From: Streptomyces sp. PCS3-D2
GTDB lineage: Bacteria; Actinomycetota; Actinomycetes; Streptomycetales; Streptomycetaceae
DNA: 64,000 nt
Direction of reading: 5' to 3'
Assembly (NCBI RefSeq): GCF_000612545.2
Contig: NZ_CP097800.1
Coordinates: forward strand, 5,902,501-5,966,500
Made by a program: the position numbers and the translations under genes. Below the pieces are notes generated by a model. The model saw nothing but the letters and a program-made list of their open reading frames with translations, searched no databases and was not told where the DNA came from. Each line of letters begins with the position of its first letter. Positions within the stretch are counted from its first letter, which is position 1. Positions 53,727-61,595 of this stretch are shown here, piece by piece.

Positions 53727-54497
53727 ATGAGCGGAATTCTCGAGGGCAAGCGCATCCTCATCACGGGTGTGCTGATGGAGTCCTCCATCGCCTTCCACAC
53801 GGCCAGGCTGGCGCAGGAGCAGGGCGCCGAGGTCATCCTCACCGCGTGGCCCCGCCCCTCGCTGACGGAGCGCATCGCGAAGAAGCTGCCCAAGCCGGTC
53901 AAGGTGATCGAGCTCGACGTCACCAACGACGAGCACCTGGCCCGCCTGGAGGGACTCGTCCGCGACGAGCTCGGCGGCCTCGACGGCGTCGTGCACTCCA
54001 TCGGCTTCGCGCCGCAGGACGCGCTCGGCGGCAACTTCCTGAACACGCCGTTCGAGTCGGTCGCCACCGCCATGCACGTCTCGGCGTTCTCTCTGAAGTC
54101 GCTGACCATGGCCTGCAAGCCGCTCTTCCCGGCGGAGGGCGGGGCCGTCGTCGGCCTCACCTTCGACGCGCAGTTCGCCTGGCCGCAGTACGACTGGATG
54201 GGCCCGGCCAAGGCCGCCCTGGAGGCCACCAGCCGGTACCTCGCCCGCGACCTGGGCAAGGAGAACATCCGCTGCAACCTGGTCTCGGCCGGTCCGATCG
54301 GCTCCATGGCCGCGAAGTCCATTCCGGGATTCGGCGAGCTGGCCGAGGTCTGGAACACCCGCTCCATGCTGGAGTGGGACATGAGCGACCCGGAGCCGAC
54401 CGGCCGCGGCGTCGTCGCCCTGCTGTCGGACTGGTTCCCGAAGACCACGGGTGAGATCGTCCACGTGGACGGCGGCGTCCACGCGATGGGTGCCTGA
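53727..54497 (+). CDS. fabI: Enoyl-ACP reductase (InhA/FabI type)
   Basis: A 256-residue SDR. ITGVLMESSIAFHTA is the enoyl reductase NAD-binding variant; YDWMGPAK gives catalytic Tyr155-x6-Lys162; VHVDGGVHAMG ends the substrate loop region. Completes the elongation cycle after FabG; the target of isoniazid-like drugs in mycobacteria. Followed by a strong terminator. Confidence 0.95.
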   Translation: MSGILEGKRILITGVLMESSIAFHTARLAQEQGAEVILTAWPRPSLTERIAKKLPKPVKVIELDVTNDEHLARLEGLVRDELGGLDGVVHSIGFAPQDALGGNFLNTPFESVATAMHVSAFSLKSLTMACKPLFPAEGGAVVGLTFDAQFAWPQYDWMGPAKAALEATSRYLARDLGKENIRCNLVSAGPIGSMAAKSIPGFGELAEVWNTRSMLEWDMSDPEPTGRGVVALLSDWFPKTTGEIVHVDGGVHAMGA

Positions 54498-54523
54498 CCC
54501 CGGGCCGCAACCGAGTATCCGTA

Positions 54524-54568
54524 CGGCGGCGGCCGCGCTTCCCCCCGGGGGGAGGCGCGGCCGCCGCC
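54524..54568 (+). terminator. Terminator after fabI
   Basis: Long imperfect stem CGGCGGCGGCCGCG...CGCGGCCGCCGCCG with inner CCCCCC/GGGGGG, 27 bases after the fabI stop. Confidence 0.88.
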
Positions 54569-54702
54569 GTTCTCGCGTCCGCCGACCGCCTTCGCTCGCA
54601 TGTTCAGCGGCCGACCGGATCTTCCCGAGTCGAAAACCAGGACAGATGCCTGCAAACTGACCAAGTCGGGATCTTCCTGGCTTCGGCGGGGAGGAGGCAG
54701 GG

Positions 54703-55134
54703 GTGCGCACCAGGCCGAGCCGAGCAGTATCGATACTGGTCACATCAGTGATCGTGACCGGACTCCTGATCCCGGCCGTGGCCGCTCAGTCCTCCGGAGA
54801 CGAGGCGGCTCCGGGCGCCGAGGCGGCGACGCCGGCCGCCGTCGACCTCGCCGACATCCCCGCCGAGCCCCCCGCGCAGCCTTCGCGGCCCGCCGCCCGC
54901 GAACTCTTCGGCGCCGACTGCGCCACCTCCATTGAGGGCTCCCTGGTGACCGCGCACTGCCACAACGCCTATCCGGAGACCGACCTGGTGAGCCTGCACG
55001 TCGAGTGCGACCGCTGGTGGGACCTGGACGGCGACGGCGCGGCCGTGGCCGTGGGCCCGGCCGCCCGGGCCGAACTCACCGGCCGCTGCTGGAAGGAGGT
55101 CCGCGCGGCCTGGGTCAGCCACCGGCGGCCGTGA
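54703..55134 (+). CDS. Secreted protein with signal peptide
   Basis: A 143-residue protein; GTG with GAGGAGG upstream. Signal peptide (SILVTSVIVTGLLIPAVAAQ), a low-complexity Ala/Pro linker, then a domain with four cysteines (FGADCATS, TAHCHNAYP, HVECDRWW, GRCWKEV) that could form two disulphides. No known family. It overlaps the 3' end of the convergent GntR gene by 20 bases. Confidence 0.7.
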   Translation: MRTRPSRAVSILVTSVIVTGLLIPAVAAQSSGDEAAPGAEAATPAAVDLADIPAEPPAQPSRPAARELFGADCATSIEGSLVTAHCHNAYPETDLVSLHVECDRWWDLDGDGAAVAVGPAARAELTGRCWKEVRAAWVSHRRP

Positions 55135-55900
55135 CCGGACCCCCCTGGGCGTCCCCGGGCCCCTGGGCGCCCACGGGCTCCTCGGTCCGCCCGGCCTCCT
55201 CGGTCCGCCCGGCCTCCTCGGTCCGCCCGGCCTCCTTGCCGAGGCAGACGAACGGATAGCCCGCGGCCTCCGAAGCCGCCGCGTCCCCGTCCCCGCGCCG
55301 GATCGCCTCGATCAGTCGGGTGTGGTCGAGATGGGCTGCGGGGTCCAGCACGGCGCCCACGTCGGCCCGCAGCCAGTCGGCGACCAGCTCGCCGAGGTCC
55401 GCGTACAGCTCGATCAGCACGTCGTTGTGCGAGGCCGTCACCACCGCCATGTGCAGACTCACGTCCGCCGCCACGAAGAGCTCCGCGTTCCCGCCCGCCC
55501 AGGCCTCCTCGCGGCGCGCCAGCAGGGCGTCCAGCTGGAGCAGGTCCCGTTCCGTGCGGCGCTCCGCGGCCAGCCGGGCCGCTGAGGACTCCAGCGTGGA
55601 GCGGAGCTCGGCGATGTGCCTCGGCTCTGCCCCGGCGAAGCGGCGGTGCATGACGCCGGCCAGCTCGCTGGTCGCGATGACGTACGTACCCGAGCCCTGC
55701 CGGATGTCGAGCAGGCCGTTGTGCGCCAGCGCGCGCACGGCCTCGCGCACGGTGTTGCGGGCGACTCCCATCAGCTCCACGAGCTCCGGCTCGGTGGGGA
55801 TGCGCGAGCCGACCGGCCACTCGCCGGAGGTGATCTGGTTGCGCAACTGGGCGATCACCTGATCGACGAGCGCGGAGCGCCGGGGCGAGGTCAGCGGCAT
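55115..55900 (-). CDS. GntR/FadR-type transcriptional regulator
   Basis: A 261-residue protein. Winged HTH (residues 6-72: VDQVIAQLRNQITSGEWPVG, EPELVELMGVARNTVREAVR, GSGTYVIA) and FadR-type FCD ligand domain with metal-site histidines (LHMAVVTASHNDVL; HLDHTRLIEAI). The C-terminus carries three EAGRTE repeats. Divergent from the MFS transporter gene with an operator-like dyad between, so it probably controls that transporter. Confidence 0.9.
   Translation of the reverse strand: MPLTSPRRSALVDQVIAQLRNQITSGEWPVGSRIPTEPELVELMGVARNTVREAVRALAHNGLLDIRQGSGTYVIATSELAGVMHRRFAGAEPRHIAELRSTLESSAARLAAERRTERDLLQLDALLARREEAWAGGNAELFVAADVSLHMAVVTASHNDVLIELYADLGELVADWLRADVGAVLDPAAHLDHTRLIEAIRRGDGDAAASEAAGYPFVCLGKEAGRTEEAGRTEEAGRTEEPVGAQGPGDAQGGPVTAAGG
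55179..55232. repeat. Three 18-bp tandem repeats in the GntR gene 3' end
   Basis: TCCTCGGTCCGCCCGGCC repeated three times exactly, encoding (EAGRTE)x3 in the unstructured C-terminal tail of the regulator. Likely a slippage-prone length polymorphism. Confidence 0.95.
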
Positions 55901-55985
55901 GGGTTCCTCTCACGTGCGGCCGGGGTCGCGGCCGCTGCTGCGGTGCGGGTGCAAGTGTGGCTGACGCCGCTGGACAACCAATCAT

Positions 55986-56004
55986 CCCATGATTCTATGA
56001 TGGG
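55986..56004. promoter_or_regulatory. Operator-like dyad upstream of MFS gene
   Basis: CCCAT-N9-ATGGG with partially symmetric centre (GATTCTATG), directly in front of the MFS start and between divergent GntR and MFS genes. An A/T-rich dyad in GC-rich DNA at this location is a good FadR-type GntR operator candidate. Confidence 0.55.
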
Positions 56005-56007
56005 TGA

Positions 56008-57306
56008 ATGTCCGACGAAGAGACCAAGACGCTCCACCGGCCCGCCGCGGCAGCCGCCGCCGTCGCCACCCCGCACGCGCCGGCCCCGCCGGCCTGGCTC
56101 GGCCCCGTGCTCATCGTCGGAATCGTGCTGGCCGCCCTCAACCTGCGCCCCGCCATCACCAGCCTCGGCGCCCTCTTCGAGGAGACCCGGGCCGGTCTGG
56201 GCATGAGCGGCACCGTCGCGGGCCTGATCACCTCCGTCCCGGCCCTGTGCTTCGCGGTCTTCGGTGTCACCGCGCCCCGGCTCTCCCGCCGCTTCGGCCC
56301 GGTCGCCGTCGTCTGCGCGGGCATGGCCGCCGTCGCCGCCGGGCTGCTGATCCGCCCCTTCGCGGCCGGCGCCGCCGGGTTCCTGGCCGCCAGCGCCCTG
56401 TCCCTGGCCGGCATCGCCCTCACCAACGTCCTGCTCCCGGTGATCGTCAAGCGCTACTTCCCGGACCGGGTCGGCACCATGACCGGCCTCTACTCCATGG
56501 CCCTGGCCGCCGGTACCTCGCTCGCCGCCGCCGCGACCGTCCCGCTGACCGAGGCCCTCGGCGGCAGCTGGCGCACCGGCCTGCTGATGTGGGCCTCCCT
56601 CGCCGTGGTCGCCGTACTGCTGTGGCTGCCCATCGCGCGCGCCGCCGCTCGTGCCGACCGGCCCCGGGACGCCGCCGGCTCCGGCGCGAATGCCGCCGCA
56701 GGGAGCGACGCGGGCCCGCGGGTCGTCCGTAGCCGCACCGCCTGGGCCCTGGCCTGCTACTTCGGTCTCCAGGCCACGGGCGCCTACATCACCATGGGCT
56801 GGCTCCCGCAGATCTTCCGCGACGCCGGGGTCTCCGCCTCCACCGCCGGCGTGCTGCTCGCCGTCACCATGGTCATGGGCGTACCGCTCGCCTTCGTCAT
56901 CCCCGGCCTGGCCGGCCGCATGAGGAACCAGGGCGCCATCGCGGCAACCCTCGGCGTCTTCGGCCTCGTCGGCTACCTCGGACTCTTCTCGGCCCCCGCG
57001 GCCGGAGCCTGGGCATGGGCCCTCCTGCTCGGCGTCTCCAACTGCGCCTTCCCCCTCGTCATCACCATGATCGGACTGCGCGCCAAGTCCCCGGCGGGCG
57101 TGGTCAGGCTCTCCGCCTTCGCGCAGAGCACCGGCTACCTCATCTCCATCCCCGGCCCGCTCGTCATCGGCGCCCTCTACCAGCACAGCGGAGGCTGGGA
57201 CCTGCCGCTCGCCCTGATGGCCGGCCTGCTCGTACCGCAGATCGCCCTCGGCGTCCTCGCGGGCAGGGACCGCACGATCGAGGACGAATGCGGCATGCGA
57301 GACTGA
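56008..57306 (+). CDS. MFS transporter, CynX/NimT family
   Basis: A 432-residue protein with 12 membrane helices. Family traits: LNLRPAITSLGALFEETRAG at the first loop, GLYSMALAAGTSLAAAATVP in the middle, and LSAFAQSTGYLISIPGPLVIG near the end. The family includes cyanate and nitroimidazole transporters. Substrate unknown. It is followed by an SGM_5486-type microprotein. Confidence 0.9.
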   Translation: MSDEETKTLHRPAAAAAAVATPHAPAPPAWLGPVLIVGIVLAALNLRPAITSLGALFEETRAGLGMSGTVAGLITSVPALCFAVFGVTAPRLSRRFGPVAVVCAGMAAVAAGLLIRPFAAGAAGFLAASALSLAGIALTNVLLPVIVKRYFPDRVGTMTGLYSMALAAGTSLAAAATVPLTEALGGSWRTGLLMWASLAVVAVLLWLPIARAAARADRPRDAAGSGANAAAGSDAGPRVVRSRTAWALACYFGLQATGAYITMGWLPQIFRDAGVSASTAGVLLAVTMVMGVPLAFVIPGLAGRMRNQGAIAATLGVFGLVGYLGLFSAPAAGAWAWALLLGVSNCAFPLVITMIGLRAKSPAGVVRLSAFAQSTGYLISIPGPLVIGALYQHSGGWDLPLALMAGLLVPQIALGVLAGRDRTIEDECGMRD

Positions 57307-57311
57307 ACCGC

Positions 57312-57431
57312 ATGTCACCCGTACTCGAACCGAACCCGGAGGGCGGCCGCAGGAAGCTCGGCCTCGTCCTCGGCGCCATGCTCGTCGTATCCGTGATCAT
57401 CTCCGTGATCGCGACGATCGCCTCGCCGTGA
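57312..57431 (+). CDS. SGM_5486-type transporter-associated small protein
   Basis: A 39-residue protein: MSPVLEPNPEGGRRKLGLVL then one membrane helix (MLVVSVIISVIATIAS). It begins 6 bases after the MFS stop. Very small single-helix proteins of this type follow CynX/NimT transporters in Streptomyces; likely transporter-associated. Confidence 0.75.
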   Translation: MSPVLEPNPEGGRRKLGLVLGAMLVVSVIISVIATIASP

Positions 57432-57595
57432 CGAACGCGACCCCGGCCGCTGGCGTGGGTAGGGACATCTCCACCCACCCCTAGGGGGTCAGGCTCAGGG
57501 TGAAGTGGGGTGTGCCCCGGATGGGAACCGCCGTCCCGGATCCGTAGATTCGCAGGCAGCGAGCCAGTCCGGTCCACACACCCACGGAGGCGGCC

Positions 57596-57817
57596 ATGTC
57601 GGCCCCCACGCACACACGGTCCCTTGCCCCCGCCCGCCGGACGCGCACGACCACCGCCGTGAGCACCAGGCTGCACTGGTGGGCGCCGGCGCTGCCCGCA
57701 CTCGCCTTCGGCCTCCTGCTGCTGCTCCTCACGGGATCCGGTGAGGCCCACGCGGCCACCGGCGGGGTCTCCGGCCTCGTCCAGCTCGTCGAACAGCTCC
57801 TGCGCGCCGTCGTCTGA
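57596..57817 (+). CDS. Small membrane/secreted protein
   Basis: A 73-residue protein; GGAGG upstream of the ATG. A basic N-terminus, one hydrophobic helix (LPALAFGLLLLLLTGSGEA) with a possible signal cleavage at AHA-AT, then VSGLVQLVEQLLRAVV. No family recognised. Confidence 0.55.
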   Translation: MSAPTHTRSLAPARRTRTTTAVSTRLHWWAPALPALAFGLLLLLLTGSGEAHAATGGVSGLVQLVEQLLRAVV

Positions 57818-57899
57818 CCTCGCGAGCGCCCCCACCACCTGGGACGAGCCCCCTCAACACCCTGCGCTCCACGGCCCGTTTCATGCGAAGCTGGGAGCC

Positions 57900-58421
57900 A
57901 TGAGCGCAGACACACCCCGCAGGATCGCCCTCCTCCGGCATGCCAAGGCCGACTGGCCCGATGTGTCCGACCACGACCGTCCGCTGGCGGAACGGGGCCG
58001 CAAGGACGCGCCGGCCGTCGGTCTGAAGCTCGCCGAGACCGGCATCGTCTTCGACCTGGCCCTCTGCTCGACCGCGGCCCGCACCCGCGAGACCTGGAAG
58101 CTCGCCGTCCAGGAGATGCCGCACCGGCCGAAGACCCACTACGAGGAGCGGATCTACGACGCCTCGCCGGGCGAGCTCATCGCCCTGCTGAACGAGACCT
58201 CCGACGAGGTCTCCGACCTCCTCGTCATCGGCCACAACCCCGGCATGCACGCCCTCGCCGACGCCCTCGCCGGGCGCGCGGAGGGCGACACCCTGGCGCG
58301 GATGACCCGTACGGGGTTCCCGACCGCTGCGCTCGCCGTCGTCTCCTTCACCGGATCGTGGAAGTCCCTGGAGCACGGGGTGGGCACCCTGCTGGACTAC
58401 TGGACCCCCAAGGGGCACTGA
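57900..58421 (+). CDS. SixA-like histidine phosphatase
   Basis: A 173-residue histidine phosphatase family protein. LLRHAKAD gives the RH signature (residues 11-12), second catalytic His in VIGHNPGMHAL, and conserved RTRETW / STAARTRE. SixA-type enzymes dephosphorylate phosphohistidines on signalling/PTS proteins; substrate here unknown. Confidence 0.85.
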   Translation: MSADTPRRIALLRHAKADWPDVSDHDRPLAERGRKDAPAVGLKLAETGIVFDLALCSTAARTRETWKLAVQEMPHRPKTHYEERIYDASPGELIALLNETSDEVSDLLVIGHNPGMHALADALAGRAEGDTLARMTRTGFPTAALAVVSFTGSWKSLEHGVGTLLDYWTPKGH

Positions 58422-58439
58422 CCGGCACGGCACGCGAGC

Positions 58440-58472
58440 GGGCCCCGGCAGCCGCACCGGCCGCCGGGGCCC
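58440..58472. terminator. Bidirectional terminator between sixA-like gene and serB
   Basis: 9-bp stem GGGCCCCGG / CCGGGGCCC with a 15-base loop that can extend; between convergent genes. Confidence 0.75.
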
Positions 58473-58513
58473 TCACGTTCGGGGACCGGGGTGCCTCGCG
58501 CACCCGTCACGGG

Positions 58514-59713
58514 TCAGGCCAGGTCGGCGGCCTCGATCTCCTCGCGGGTGATCCCGAGCAGATACAGCACCGCGTCGAGGAAGGGCACGTTCACCGCGGT
58601 GTGCGCGGCCTCCCGGACCACCGGCTTGGCGTTGAAGGCCACGCCGAGCCCGGCCGCGTTCAGCATGTCCAGGTCGTTGGCGCCGTCGCCGATGGCCACC
58701 GTCTGGGACAGCGGTACGTCGGCCTCCGCGGCGAAGCGGCGCAGCAGCCGGGCCTTGCCCGCCCGGTCCACGATCTCCCCGGTGACCTTGCCCGTCAGCT
58801 TCCCGTCGACGATCTCCAGGGTGTTGGCGGAGGCGAAGTCCAGCCCCAGCCGCTCCCGCAGGTCGTCCGTCACCTGGGTGAAGCCGCCCGAGACCACGCC
58901 CACCTGGTAGCCGAGCCGCTTGAGCGTGCGGATCAGGGTCCGAGCGCCCGGCGTCAGCTGCACCTCGGCGCGGACCTTGTCGACGACGGACGCGTCCAGG
59001 CCCGCCAGCAGCGCCACCCGGGCGTGCAGCGACTGCTCGAAGTCCAGCTCCCCGCGCATGGCCCGCTCGGTGACCTCGGCGACCTCGGCCTCGCACCCGG
59101 CGTGGGCGGCGAAGAGCTCGATGACCTCGTCCTGGATGAGCGTGGAGTCCACGTCCATGACGACCAGCCGCTGCGCCCGGCGGTGCAGACCGGCCGAGAC
59201 CACGGCGATGTCCACGCCGATGTGCGAGGCGGCCGTGGCCAGTGCGGTGCGCAGCGGTTCCGTCTCCACCCCGGAGACGGCGAACTCCACCGCGGTCACG
59301 GGGTACTTGGCGAGGCGAAAGATACGGTCGATGTTGCCGCCGGCCCCGGTGATTTCCGCGGCGATGGCGGCCGTGGACTCGGCGGTGAGCGGATGTCCGA
59401 GCACGGTGACGTGGGACCGGCCGCTGCCGCGCGGCCGGTTGTCGCCGGTGCCGGACAGGATCTCGGCCTGCAGCTTGTGCGATTCGGCCCAGCTGTGGAC
59501 GGTGGCCCGCAGGTCGCCCTCGGTGCCGCCGACGGGCTTGGTGACGAGGGCGCACAGGACGATGCGGCCACGGGTGACGACCTGCTCGATGTCGACGACG
59601 TCGACGGAGTAGGCGGCGAGGGTGTCGAACAGCCCGGCGGTGATCCCGGGACGGTCCTTGCCGAAGATCTTGACGAGGAGGGTGGGGACGTCGGAGGTCT
59701 GCGATGCGCTCAT
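58514..59713 (-). CDS. serB: Phosphoserine phosphatase with N-terminal ACT domains
   Basis: A 399-residue protein. Residues 8-165 hold two ACT-type domains (LLVKIFGKDRPGITAGLF, and later SHVTVLGHPLTAESTAAIAA); the HAD domain has DVDST (~187-191), VSGGFTQVT with the second motif, and GDGANDLDML as motif IV. Catalyses the last step of serine synthesis. ATG at 59713; the 88 upstream codons of the open frame are non-coding-like. Actinobacterial length and order. Confidence 0.93.
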   Translation of the reverse strand: MSASQTSDVPTLLVKIFGKDRPGITAGLFDTLAAYSVDVVDIEQVVTRGRIVLCALVTKPVGGTEGDLRATVHSWAESHKLQAEILSGTGDNRPRGSGRSHVTVLGHPLTAESTAAIAAEITGAGGNIDRIFRLAKYPVTAVEFAVSGVETEPLRTALATAASHIGVDIAVVSAGLHRRAQRLVVMDVDSTLIQDEVIELFAAHAGCEAEVAEVTERAMRGELDFEQSLHARVALLAGLDASVVDKVRAEVQLTPGARTLIRTLKRLGYQVGVVSGGFTQVTDDLRERLGLDFASANTLEIVDGKLTGKVTGEIVDRAGKARLLRRFAAEADVPLSQTVAIGDGANDLDMLNAAGLGVAFNAKPVVREAAHTAVNVPFLDAVLYLLGITREEIEAADLA

Positions 59714-59793
59714 GGTGCCCTCACCGTATCTTCCCGGCCCCCACGACAGGACCCCCGTCCCATTTCCTGAACGTGCCGCGTCCTGCCCGGCCG

Positions 59794-61362
59794 TCAGCGC
59801 GGCGGGACCGGCGGCCCCGGCGGCATCGGCGGCTTCGGCGGCGGCGGGGCGCCCGGCGGGGGCGGTGGGGTGAACGGCGGCCGCTGCGGGGGCGGGGTGC
59901 GGCGGGGCGGGCGAGGGGGGATGCCGGTGACCGTCACGTCCCAGGAGGCGTCCGGGTCCAGGTACGGCACCGCCCACCCCGGCGGCGCACCCGGCACCTC
60001 ACGCGCACCCCGCGCGCCCGTCCCGCCAGGACCCGTCCCGTACGGGGCCGTGGGCGCGCCGGGATCCACCGGGGCCGGCCCCCCGGTACCGCCCGCGGCC
60101 CGGACCTCCGCCGGCCGCCTCCGGCCCGCCAGCACCGCACCGGCCGCACCGGCCGCGGCACCCCACACCGAGCCCAGCAGCAGGGCGTAGGGGACGTCCC
60201 CCCGCAGCTCCACCCCGGCGTCCACCAGGTCCACGCCCAGCACCGCCAGCGAGGCGTCCGCCGACAGCCGCGTCAGCCGCACCAGCACCACCAGGGCCAC
60301 CCCGGTCACCGCGCCCAGCCGCACCGCGCACCCCGCGACGCCGCGTCCCGGTGTCCGTACGGCCGCCAGCACACCCGCGGCGAGCAGCAGCACCGAGACC
60401 CCCACGACCAGCAGCCAGGCCCGCCCGTCGTACTCCGCGAGCCGGGCCACCGTCACGGGCTCCCGTGCCGAGGCCGACAGGAGGTCGTCCAGCGGATCGG
60501 GCAGCAGCCGTGCCGAACTGCCCGTGGCCACGCCGCGCAGCGGTACCGACAGCCCCAGCAGCACCCCCAGCCAGCTCCCGTTCGGTGCGCCCAGCAGCGC
60601 TGCGCCCAGCACCCGCCGGGGGTGTTCGTCGCCCGCCGCCGCCCACACCGCGGCGGCCAGCCCCGCCGCCACCGCGACCAGCAGCACCGTCACCACCGCC
60701 GAGGCGGCGGGACGCAGTCGGGCCAGCGCGGCGGGTCCGCGCCGCGAGACCAGCAGCGCCACCGCCAGCACCGCGAGCGCCCACAGGCCCGCGCCCAGCA
60801 GTGTCGGCCCGGTCGCCACGGAGAAGCCCACCCGGGTCCGTGCCTCGATCAGGTCGCCGACGCGGTCCGGGAGGAGCCCGCCGATGTCCCCGACCCCTGG
60901 CACCTCGATCCGCACCGGGGGGCTCGGCGGTGACACACCGTCGAGGGTGACCACGTCGTGCCCGGCCCATGCCAGCCCGCCCGCCGTCGCGACGAGCAGC
61001 GCCGTGAACGCCACGACCCTGGCCGCCGTCCCGCCCGGACCCTCCCCGGCCCGCAGCGACCGCAGGAACACCCCGGCCAGCACCAGGGCGCCGGCCAGTG
61101 ACACGCCCAAGGGCATGACGTCCAGGGAGGTTTCGGCCCCCGCCCCGGCAACTCCGAACACCGAGACGTCACCCGAGGGGTCCACGGTTCCACCGACGGC
61201 GAGAACCACCACCGCGGCCGTCATCGGCCCCAGCGAACCCCCGGCGGCGTCCGCCCCCAGCAGGCGCAGACCCAGGCCGGCCACCCCCGCCATCACGATC
61301 AGGGACCAGCCCACGGCGGCCACGGCGGACAGGACCACGTCTCCCCAGCGGATGCGGTGCAT
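59794..61362 (-). CDS. Streptophobe family membrane protein
   Basis: A 522-residue protein: about 10 membrane helices (MHRIRWGDVVLSAVAAVGWS, LLGAGLWALAVLAVALLVS, LLVVGVSVLLLAAGVLAAV among them) followed by a 110-residue Pro/Gly-rich cytoplasmic tail (GTGGPAPVDPGAPTAPYG). Streptomyces-type family near serB; function unknown. Confidence 0.8.
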   Translation of the reverse strand: MHRIRWGDVVLSAVAAVGWSLIVMAGVAGLGLRLLGADAAGGSLGPMTAAVVVLAVGGTVDPSGDVSVFGVAGAGAETSLDVMPLGVSLAGALVLAGVFLRSLRAGEGPGGTAARVVAFTALLVATAGGLAWAGHDVVTLDGVSPPSPPVRIEVPGVGDIGGLLPDRVGDLIEARTRVGFSVATGPTLLGAGLWALAVLAVALLVSRRGPAALARLRPAASAVVTVLLVAVAAGLAAAVWAAAGDEHPRRVLGAALLGAPNGSWLGVLLGLSVPLRGVATGSSARLLPDPLDDLLSASAREPVTVARLAEYDGRAWLLVVGVSVLLLAAGVLAAVRTPGRGVAGCAVRLGAVTGVALVVLVRLTRLSADASLAVLGVDLVDAGVELRGDVPYALLLGSVWGAAAGAAGAVLAGRRRPAEVRAAGGTGGPAPVDPGAPTAPYGTGPGGTGARGAREVPGAPPGWAVPYLDPDASWDVTVTGIPPRPPRRTPPPQRPPFTPPPPPGAPPPPKPPMPPGPPVPPR

Positions 61363-61595
61363 GCGGTGAACCCCCGATGCCTGCCGAGCCGTACGCGGCG
61401 GGACACCCCTGGCGAGAAGTCCCGTATCTCACTCTCCGGGTGACTTTCGCCCCCGTCAACGGGCAGACGTAGACGCCCGGGCCAGGCCCGGATTCCACAT
61501 ACGGCTGTGGGCCTGAAATAGTTCCCCCGGATGTTCGCCATCCCTAGACTCCCTGACGTCGTGGGGGAATCTCGGGGGACTTAAGTGGGGCTGGA

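Noticed and set aside
59714-59977. N-terminal extension of serB
   Set aside because: The open frame continues upstream but is Pro/Ala/Gly-rich and overlaps the opposite-strand-free gap and next gene; ACT domain begins soon after ATG 59713.
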